Shown here piece after piece: positions 31,663-37,566 of a DNA stretch of 37,566 nt (position 1 is the stretch's first letter; the number at the start of each line of letters is the position of its first letter). Both the position numbers and the translations under genes were made by a program. Under the pieces are notes generated by a model. It saw only the letters and a list, made by a program, of their open reading frames with translations. It had not been told where the DNA came from and ran no database searches. Source of the stretch: Peptococcaceae bacterium (GTDB lineage: Bacteria > Bacillota > Peptococcia > Peptococcales > Peptococcaceae); the NCBI GenBank assembly GCA_017547685.1, contig JAFYPD010000092.1, positions 1 through 37,566 on the forward strand, given 5' to 3'.

Positions 31663-32379
31663 TTGACCGCACCAGTCATTCAATTTCAGCAGGCCTGCAA
31701 ACAATACGGCGACAGCTATGCGCTGCAGCCGCTGACACTGGATATCATGCCGGGAGAATTTCTGAGTATTGTCGGTTCTTCCGGCGGCGGGAAAACCACT
31801 ATGCTGAAACTCATCAACGGCTTACTGCTCCCCACCTCCGGCAAGGTGCTGGTGCTGGGCCAGGATACCACGCAGGTGGATCTGATTCAGCTGCGGCGGC
31901 AGATTGGCTATGTGATTCAGGGCGCCGCTCTGTTTCCGCACCTCTCTGTTGCGGACAACATCGGCTATGTACCGGCATTATCCGGGCAGAAACTGTCGCA
32001 GCAGCGTCTGGAAGAACTGATGAAGCTGGTGGATTTGCCGGCAGATTTGCTGCACCGTTATCCCATCAGCTTAAGCGGCGGTCAGCAGCAGCGTGTAGGG
32101 ATCGCCCGCGCGCTGGCCAGTGAGCCTCGCATCATGCTGATGGACGAGCCCTTCGGCGCTGTGGATGAAATCACACGCACCGTTCTGCAGGACAGCATCC
32201 AGCATCTGCATCAGCAGCTGAACACAACCATCGTGTTTGTCACCCATAACATCAGAGAAGCGCTGCGCCTTTCCGACCGGGTGCTGATTATCAGCCACGG
32301 ACAGATTCAGCAGCTGGATACACCGGAGCACATCCAGAATCACCCGGCAAATGAATATGTAGAACGTTTGCTGCGGTAG
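31663..32379 (+). CDS. Osmoprotectant ABC transporter ATP-binding protein (OpuCA type)
   Basis: The 238-aa ATPase has Walker A GSSGGGKTT (a slight variant of GxSGxGKT), a Q-loop near QIGYVIQGAALFP, signature LSGGQQQRVGIARAL, Walker B IMLMDEPFGAVDE and switch His in VFVTHNI. There is no C-terminal CBS pair, unlike longer OpuCA proteins, so ionic-strength sensing is not indicated. The TTG start follows directly on the stop of the binding protein, with AAAGGA upstream. Confidence 0.93.
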   Translation: MTAPVIQFQQACKQYGDSYALQPLTLDIMPGEFLSIVGSSGGGKTTMLKLINGLLLPTSGKVLVLGQDTTQVDLIQLRRQIGYVIQGAALFPHLSVADNIGYVPALSGQKLSQQRLEELMKLVDLPADLLHRYPISLSGGQQQRVGIARALASEPRIMLMDEPFGAVDEITRTVLQDSIQHLHQQLNTTIVFVTHNIREALRLSDRVLIISHGQIQQLDTPEHIQNHPANEYVERLLR

Positions 32380-32430
32380 TCAGCGTTCAAAACTGCAGAA
32401 AAATACCAAAATGATATTTCATCTGACACA

Positions 32431-32526
32431 AGAAACAGCATGGTATATTTTCCAGAATTCCCATCCATGGATAAACACTATTTGTTCGGATATGGGGGAT
32501 CAGGAAAATGATACTATGCTGTTTCT
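32431..32526. repeat. 96-bp imperfect palindrome downstream of the osmoprotectant operon
   Basis: The arm AGAAACAGCATGGTATATTTTCC at 32431-32453 is almost the reverse complement of 32503-32526, with a further inner pairing TCCCAT/ATGGGGGA, so the whole element can fold into one long hairpin. It follows the ATPase gene by about 50 bases. No T-run follows the stem. Confidence 0.55.
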
Positions 32527-32558
32527 ATATTGTGTTCTGCTTTATTTCGGTATCATCT

Positions 32559-32586
32559 TTGCGCTATGACAGATTTATGCTATAAT
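32559..32586 (+). promoter_or_regulatory. Promoter of the DUF1461 membrane protein gene
   Basis: -35 TTGCGC (32559-32564), 16-bp spacer, -10 TATAAT (32581-32586), 38 bases before the ATG. Confidence 0.55.
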
Positions 32587-32623
32587 CAATCCGACATCCT
32601 GTTTAGGAAAGGAGTGCCTTTCT

Positions 32624-33304
32624 ATGAAGCAAAAAGGGCTGCCCGTATTATTTGCTGTCGCATCATTTTTTCTGATTATCACATGCTCCATCAGTTTACC
32701 CATTTACTGCCGCCCGTTTTATTACTGGCATATTGATTTGCTGAATCTGGATCGCTTCGGTTACAGTGCAGCGCAAATTAAAGATGCCTACAACGAAATT
32801 CTGGATTACCTCACACTGCCAGGCGGTACCTTCCGCGCCGGTGATTTTCCGTTTACCGCCAGCGGCGCCTCTCATTTTGCTGATTGCAAAGTACTGTTCA
32901 CGCTAAATGCTGTTCTCCTGCTGCTTTCTGCAGCTGCCGTGCTTATTCTGCTGATGATAAAAAAACGGGGGCATCTCACATCGCTGCAGATTGGCTGTTT
33001 CCATGCCGGCTTTTATGCCGCTGTTACTGCGCTGCTGCTGGTTGTACTGCTGATGATCCTGGCATCTATGGACTTTTACGCAGCTTTTGTAACCTTTCAT
33101 TCCATCTTTTTTCCGGGCAAAGAAAACTGGATTTTGAACTATCGTACCGACCCGATTATCAACGTGATGCCGCAGGACTTTTTCATGCACTGTGCCATGT
33201 TAATCGGCGGCAGTATTATCGTTATTTCGCTGATTATTATTGCTGTAAGTATACGCAGCACTACACAAAATAAAAAAAATGCCCCGCCTAGTCCACAGCG
33301 TTAG
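32624..33304 (+). CDS. TIGR01906/DUF1461 family integral membrane protein
   Basis: The 226-aa protein has four main hydrophobic segments (about 7-27, 89-111, 122-150, 186-210). A conserved N-terminal loop contains DLLNLDRFGYSAAQIKDAYN and ILDYLTLPG, matching the TIGR01906 family of Firmicute membrane proteins. GGAAAGGAG precedes the ATG. The function of the family is unknown. It is a single gene ending close to the converging rubrerythrin gene. Confidence 0.85.
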   Translation: MKQKGLPVLFAVASFFLIITCSISLPIYCRPFYYWHIDLLNLDRFGYSAAQIKDAYNEILDYLTLPGGTFRAGDFPFTASGASHFADCKVLFTLNAVLLLLSAAAVLILLMIKKRGHLTSLQIGCFHAGFYAAVTALLLVVLLMILASMDFYAAFVTFHSIFFPGKENWILNYRTDPIINVMPQDFFMHCAMLIGGSIIVISLIIIAVSIRSTTQNKKNAPPSPQR

Positions 33305-33421
33305 CGAGCCGGGACCAACCATGTCCCGGCCTTTATATTTCGCACAAGCAAAAAGAGAGCGGACATCATCCGATGCCTGCTCTCTCAAAAGGGGTTATGG
33401 TTTTGTTTCCTAAACTGGCTA

Positions 33422-33967
33422 TTATTTGCCGAAGTAGCGTTTCAGCAAGCCTTCAAATGCTTTGCCGTGTCTTGCTTCATCTCTTGCCATTTCATGCACG
33501 GTGTCGTGGATTGCATCCAGACCCTGTTTTTTTGCTAAGGATGCTAAGTCCTGTTTGCCCTGGGTTGCGCCGTGTTCTGCTGCCACACGCAGTTTCAGGT
33601 TTTCTTCGGTGGATGGGGTTACCACTTCACCCAGCAGTTCTGCAAATTTTGCTGCGTGTTCTGCTTCTTCGTAAGCTGCTTTCTCCCAGTACAGGCCGAT
33701 TTCCGGATAGCCTTCTCTGTGTGCTACACGCGCCATTGCCAGGTACATCCCTACTTCGGTACATTCGCCTGTGAAGTTTTCCCGTAAGCCTTTGATGATT
33801 TCTTCATCGATTCCTTCGCAGATACCTACTTTATGCTCTGCTGCGTATACCAGTTCGCCGCCGATTTCGTGTTCAGTGAATTTTTTTGCTTTACAGATTG
33901 GGCATTCTGCCGGTGCTGCTTCCGCTTCGGTTGTCCATCCACATACTGCGCATACATATTTTTTCAT
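33422..33967 (-). CDS. Reverse rubrerythrin (rubredoxin domain first)
   Basis: The 181-aa protein has an N-terminal rubredoxin-like iron site (Cys6, Cys9, Cys22, Cys25) followed by the ferritin-like di-iron domain with conserved Glu/His motifs EYGE-like [25 protein letters not shown] and [15 protein letters not shown]. The reversed order relative to classical rubrerythrin is that of clostridial reverse rubrerythrins, which reduce peroxide and oxygen with NADH-derived electrons. The third Met (33967) is the likely start because GGAGG is then 8 bases away. Single gene, probably for oxidative stress. Confidence 0.93.
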   Translation of the reverse strand: MKKYVCAVCGWTTEAEAAPAECPICKAKKFTEHEIGGELVYAAEHKVGICEGIDEEIIKGLRENFTGECTEVGMYLAMARVAHREGYPEIGLYWEKAAYEEAEHAAKFAELLGEVVTPSTEENLKLRVAAEHGATQGKQDLASLAKKQGLDAIHDTVHEMARDEARHGKAFEGLLKRYFGK

Positions 33968-34325
33968 ACTCATTTCCTCCGTTTTTATTTAGAATTTATT
34001 TTTCTCGATATTTTTTGTTCAGCTGAAAACTTCTTTTTCCTTCTCTAATTTTTGTTTCCCGCTGTCTTGATTTATTTATACCCTCACCCGTTTTTTTCTA
34101 AACACACATTTTTAAAATTTTCTGAAAAATCATTTTTATTTTTGCACGACCACAATTTATTGTTCTGGCAGAGCGTTCAGCCATAGTAAAATTTTGTATC
34201 TTCTGCTATACTAGTAGTGCAGGAAGTTTTTTCATGCTGTCCTGTCTGCGTTGTGCCCGATATTGTATAAACCGGGCACAATATCGCAGAATAAAGCCAT
34301 CAGAATTGTACAGGAGGATTGATTC
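33968..34325. other. Divergent intergenic region between rubrerythrin and pepF
   Basis: It is AT-rich and has no gene. On the plus side a -10-like TATACT lies at 34207-34212. The pepF leader then contains two overlapping perfect 9-bp inverted repeats (34251-34286). The rubrerythrin side shows only A/T-rich sequence and its ribosome site. Confidence 0.5.
34251..34286 (+). promoter_or_regulatory. Two mutually exclusive hairpins in the pepF leader
   Basis: TTGTGCCCG (34251-34259) pairs with CGGGCACAA (34273-34281). CGATATTGT (34258-34266) pairs with ACAATATCG (34278-34286). Both are perfect 9-bp stems and they share bases at both ends, so only one can form at a time. Confidence 0.5.
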
Positions 34326-36101
34326 ATGCCGAACATAAAAGATACCTGGGATTTAACCCATATGTTTCAGGATGCGGCCCAGTGGCGCAGCAGCCTGGAA
34401 GATGCCAAAACATTAACAAAAACATTATCCGCCATGCAGGGAACCATCACAAAAGATGCCAATACGCTGTATCAGGCACTGCAGTATAATGACCAGCTGG
34501 GCGAAAAACTGACCGCCCTGTTTGTGTACTCCAAAATGTATTTTGACCAGAACATGGCCAGCAGCAAAGCCAAAGATTTATACGAAACTGCCGACAGCGT
34601 TTACACCGCTATCGCAGAACAACTCTCGTTTTTAGAGCCTGAACTGCTGGAACTGACACCGGAGATTTTTGCCGATTACATGCACCAGAAACCGGAATTA
34701 AAGCTGTACAGCTTTATGATGGAAGGTCTGTTTGAACAGAAAGCCCACATTTTTAACCAGCAGATTGAAGAAATTCTGAGCAAAATGGGCGCGCTGGGCA
34801 ACTCTTTTGAAAAAATCTACGATGACCTCAGTGTCAACGATATTCAGTATCCGGAAATCATCACACCGGAAGGCGACAGCATGGAAGTAAACAACAATAA
34901 CTATCAGGTGGCACTGATTCACCCGGATGCACAGTTCCGCTGCGATTATTTCCAGAAGCTGCTGGGCGTTTACAAACAGCACATCAACACTATCACCTCC
35001 GCCTACTACGGCTCGGTCAAAAACGATGTATTCCTTGCAAAGAGCCGCAAATATTCATCTGCCCGCGCTATGGCGTTAAGCGGCAATCATATTCCGGAGG
35101 AAGTGTACGATAACTTAATCGCCACCGTGCGCAAAAATGTGGCACCGCTGCAGGAATATGTGACCCTGCGCAAAGAAGTGCTGGGTCTGCCGGAAATTCA
35201 TTTCAGCGATTTGTTTGTACCGCTGGTGCCTGGCATCGACCGCACCTACACCTACGAGGAGGCACAGCAGATTGTGCTGGAGGCAACCTCCGTGCTGGGC
35301 GAGGATTACACCGCTGTGCTGAAAGAAGCTTTTGAAAACCGCTGGATTGACGTGTATCCGGCGAAAAATAAGGCCACCGGCGCCTATGCCATCCATTCCT
35401 ACGGGTATCATCCGTTCTCGCTGCTGAACTTTACCGGCACGCTGAATGATATCTTCACCATCGCCCACGAGCTGGGCCATGTGATGCACAGCTACTACAG
35501 CAACAAGCATCAGCCGTATGTTTACTCCGACTACTGCATCTTCACCGCCGAAGTTGCCTCCACGGTAAACGAACAGCTGCTGTTTGACTATCTGTACAAA
35601 AACAGCAAGTCCGATGCGGAAAAAGCTCTGCTGCTGTGCAATCAGCTGGATAACATCCGCTCCACGCTGTATCGTCAGACCTTATTTGCCGACTTTGAAA
35701 ACCAGACCCACCAGATGGTGGAACAGGGCATGCCGTTACTGCCTGATGTACTGTGCGACAAGTATCATCAGCTGTACGAAATCTACCACGGCAAAGACTT
35801 TGTGATTGACGATGTGTTAAGCTGCGAATGGGCTCGTATTCCGCATTTCTATCGCGCATTCTATGTGTACCAGTATGCCACCGGTATTTCCGCCGCTGTC
35901 AGCATCTCCAAAAAAATTCTGAACGGCGAACCGGATGCGGTAGAACACTACCGTCATTTCTTAACCTGCGGCGGCTCCGACTATCCAATCAATCTGCTGA
36001 AAATCGCAGGCGTGGATATGGCCAGCCCGCAGCCAATCGAGGATACCCTGCAGTATTTCCAGCAGGTACTGGATGAACTGAAACCACTGCTGAAAAAATA
36101 A
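34326..36101 (+). CDS. pepF: Oligoendopeptidase F
   Basis: The 591-aa M3 metallopeptidase has the zinc motif HELGH (His381-His385) in TIAHELGHVMHSYY and a distal Glu in YCIFTAEVASTVNEQ. The N-terminal helical domain starts DTWDLTHMFQDAAQWRSSL. PepF cleaves short peptides of about 7-17 residues in the cytosol. The length and motifs are complete. CAGGAGG precedes the ATG. Confidence 0.96.
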   Translation: MPNIKDTWDLTHMFQDAAQWRSSLEDAKTLTKTLSAMQGTITKDANTLYQALQYNDQLGEKLTALFVYSKMYFDQNMASSKAKDLYETADSVYTAIAEQLSFLEPELLELTPEIFADYMHQKPELKLYSFMMEGLFEQKAHIFNQQIEEILSKMGALGNSFEKIYDDLSVNDIQYPEIITPEGDSMEVNNNNYQVALIHPDAQFRCDYFQKLLGVYKQHINTITSAYYGSVKNDVFLAKSRKYSSARAMALSGNHIPEEVYDNLIATVRKNVAPLQEYVTLRKEVLGLPEIHFSDLFVPLVPGIDRTYTYEEAQQIVLEATSVLGEDYTAVLKEAFENRWIDVYPAKNKATGAYAIHSYGYHPFSLLNFTGTLNDIFTIAHELGHVMHSYYSNKHQPYVYSDYCIFTAEVASTVNEQLLFDYLYKNSKSDAEKALLLCNQLDNIRSTLYRQTLFADFENQTHQMVEQGMPLLPDVLCDKYHQLYEIYHGKDFVIDDVLSCEWARIPHFYRAFYVYQYATGISAAVSISKKILNGEPDAVEHYRHFLTCGGSDYPINLLKIAGVDMASPQPIEDTLQYFQQVLDELKPLLKK

Positions 36102-36145
36102 AACGCAATAAAAATCTGATAAAGCAGCAACCATATTATATTGCG

Positions 36146-36262
36146 AGCGGCGCCTTCCGAATTGAGGCGGACATCGGTGAAGATTGTTCCTGCCGTAACA
36201 GACGAAGTCTGGCAAAGGGGAACAATCGAGATAATGTCCGAGGAGCTGAGGGAAAGCCGCCG
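36146..36262 (+). ncRNA. Candidate structured RNA (nested hairpin) between pepF and the acyltransferase gene
   Basis: A nested series of stems covers the region: CGGC..TTCC with GGAA..GCCG (36148-36158 with 36251-36259), CGGACAT/ATGTCCG (36168-36174 with 36234-36240), GATTGTTCC/GGAACAATC (36182-36190 with 36219-36227) and CAGAC/GTCTG (36199-36203 with 36207-36211). The 3' part GGGAAAGCCGCCGAGCAAAT recalls lysine-riboswitch sequence, but the rest of that class is not seen. It could be a riboswitch or an independent RNA. Confidence 0.45.
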
Positions 36263-36343
36263 AGCAAATAATATGATTGCTGCTTTTACTTTTGTTTCTG
36301 TATTCTGTTTTTGCAGTTTTATTTTCCATCATCAGAATCACTA

Positions 36344-36373
36344 TTGTATCTGCTCCTGTTTCTGTACTATAAT
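36344..36373 (+). promoter_or_regulatory. Promoter of the acyltransferase gene
   Basis: -35 TTGTAT (36344-36349), 18-bp spacer, -10 TATAAT (36368-36373). Confidence 0.55.
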
Positions 36374-36428
36374 AAACTGAATATTCGTCATACTATTTCA
36401 GCTATTTCATCGAACCAGGAGTTTTACT

Positions 36429-37463
36429 ATGCAGCCAACTACACAGCATAAACCTCGCCTCTACGGCTACGACAATATCAAATGTATTCTGATTTTTCTG
36501 GTGGTGCTGGCACACCTTATGGAAATCAGCGCCCCTTTTGCGGGAAAAGATGCGCTGTACAAACTAATCTATGCATTCCACATGCCGGTGTTCATTTTTT
36601 TCAGCGGGTTCTTTGCCAGATACAGCAGCAGTAAAATTGTATTTCATCTGCTGTATCCCTATCTGCTGTTTCAGACCTTGTACCTGTTCTTTCACAACTA
36701 TATACTCTATCCCGATACACCGGCGGCGTTTCAGTTCACCACACCCTACTGGGCATTGTGGTATCTGCTGGCCATGGTGTTCTACTATCTGCTGATTCCG
36801 CTGCTGCATCAGCAAAAACTTTGGCAGTGTTTCGCTGTATTCATACTTTCCATTGCCGCCTCCATCATCGCCGGATTTTTTAATGAAATCGGTTTTTTTC
36901 TGACGCTGTCACGTTTTTTCACCTTCCTGCCTTATTTTGTGCTGGGCTACTATACCGGTCAGCATAAGGAACAGCTGCGCGAACATGCTGCAAAGCACTG
37001 GACAAAGCACGTCCTGCCTGGAGCAGCCGGCACAGCTGCGGTGATACTGGTGTGCCGGTTTCTGCTGCAGAGTACCGCCATCAAAAGCCATATGATGTTC
37101 GGCTCAGCCTCCTACGCCAACGCCTGGTACACACCGCAAATCAAACTGCAGCTGCTTGGCATCGGGCTGGTGTGGGTTGCATTCTTTCTGTTTGTACTGG
37201 CACCGTTGCTGAACCGTAACCTGCCGCTGATTTCAACAATCGGCAAAAACACACTGCCCGTTTTCCTGCTGCATGGCTTTTTCCTGCGCTGCGCCGGAGC
37301 CGTTGGCATGTTTACACAATCAGAGCAGGGAAATCTAATGCAGCTGATATTATGCACAGTAATCATTCTGGTTGTACTGGGCAACACCATTGTTGCGAAG
37401 GTATTCCCGTACATATTTTCCGGCACACTGCTTGAGAAATTGTGGCTTGAATTGTCAAGTTAA
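36429..37463 (+). CDS. Acyltransferase family membrane protein (Acyltransferase_3 type), C-terminus formed by IS end
   Basis: The 344-aa protein has about ten hydrophobic segments. The start RLYGYDNIKCILIFLVVLAH and then IYAFHMPVFIFFSGFFA match the acyltransferase-3 family, including the conserved His pair regions HLME and FHMP. Such enzymes O-acetylate or acylate surface polysaccharides or lipids. CAGGAG precedes the ATG. The last residues (about LELSS) and the stop lie inside sequence that looks like the end of an IS30-family element, so the natural C-terminus may have been replaced. Confidence 0.88.
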   Translation: MQPTTQHKPRLYGYDNIKCILIFLVVLAHLMEISAPFAGKDALYKLIYAFHMPVFIFFSGFFARYSSSKIVFHLLYPYLLFQTLYLFFHNYILYPDTPAAFQFTTPYWALWYLLAMVFYYLLIPLLHQQKLWQCFAVFILSIAASIIAGFFNEIGFFLTLSRFFTFLPYFVLGYYTGQHKEQLREHAAKHWTKHVLPGAAGTAAVILVCRFLLQSTAIKSHMMFGSASYANAWYTPQIKLQLLGIGLVWVAFFLFVLAPLLNRNLPLISTIGKNTLPVFLLHGFFLRCAGAVGMFTQSEQGNLMQLILCTVIILVVLGNTIVAKVFPYIFSGTLLEKLWLELSS

Positions 37464-37566
37464 GTGCAACGATAAAGAATAATAAACCTCATAAGGAGTC
37501 AGGTACTTAAGACATTTACGAGGACGTTTATTCAATTCATCTACTTTGCTCTGTATATATTCGTCA
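37455..37566 (-). CDS. IS30-family transposase, C-terminal part (runs off the window)
   Basis: The minus strand encodes DEYIQSKVDELNKRPRKCLK followed by YLTPYEVYYSLSLHLT and a stop. The phrase LNxRPRK-L-Y-TP-E is diagnostic of the C-terminus of IS30-family transposases. The gene is cut by the right edge of the window. The bases around its stop, GAATTGTCAAGTTAAGTGCA, look like the end of the element and overlap the acyltransferase stop codon. Confidence 0.85.
   Translation of the reverse strand, partial: DEYIQSKVDELNKRPRKCLKYLTPYEVYYSLSLHLT

Noticed and set aside
1..37566. CRISPR arrays
   Set aside because: No regularly spaced 25-40-base repeats were found on reading; the only tandem repeats are the 21-bp-spaced LytTR boxes and the 15-bp units.

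Overview
The window looks like a chromosomal segment of an anaerobic, gut-type Firmicute, most likely of the Negativicutes. The pointers are mid-range base composition with Firmicute-type promoters and Shine-Dalgarno sites, a T-box leader in front of pheST, secreted proteins with copper-amine-oxidase-type stalk domains, [FeFe]-hydrogenase maturases, a rubredoxin-first rubrerythrin and an Agr-type peptide system. This placement is inference; no 16S or other marker lies in the window.

Region 1 (1-9.4 kb) is accessory. Its core is a four-gene minus-strand Agr-like quorum-sensing operon: LytTR response regulator, GHKL histidine kinase, AgrB protease and AgrD pro-peptide, with a predicted Ser-based lactone signal. 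Three promoters carry the same arrangement of AGTTATG-type boxes at exact 21-bp spacing, placed 9 bp from the -35. One precedes the agr operon itself. The other two precede genes for secreted proteins of unknown function: a 241-aa protein with a Gly/Ala-rich hydrophobic segment plus a 59-aa membrane protein, and a pair of related secreted proteins of 268 and 145 aa. Together this reads as a self-contained quorum-sensing regulon. Interspersed are an Rpn-type nuclease, an XRE regulator with a divergent partner gene, an unrecognised 183-aa protein, and a HepT/MntA toxin-antitoxin pair.

Region 2 (9.5-11 kb) is a decayed phage- or plasmid-like replication gene with apparent homopolymer frameshifts. 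Region 3 (11-26.7 kb, nearly all minus strand) is mostly housekeeping: a TSUP anion transporter, a TrpR/YerC-like regulator, a split chromate transporter, a probable 6S RNA gene, pheT-pheS with a T-box, tRNA-Leu(CAG), a phosphodiester glycosidase with stalk domains, a coiled-coil protein, holA, a D,D-carboxypeptidase homologue that has lost catalytic residues, and comEC.

Region 4 (26.7-37.5 kb, mostly plus strand) begins with a roughly 270-nt leader containing an intrinsic terminator, followed by a TM1266-type regulator, hydE and hydG. Then come an osmoprotectant-type ABC transporter (permease, binding protein, ATPase), a DUF1461/TIGR01906 membrane protein, a reverse rubrerythrin (minus strand), oligoendopeptidase F and an acyltransferase. 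The last stretch is the C-terminal end of an IS30-family transposase whose terminus overlaps the acyltransferase stop codon.

No CRISPR array, rRNA or complete insertion sequence was seen.
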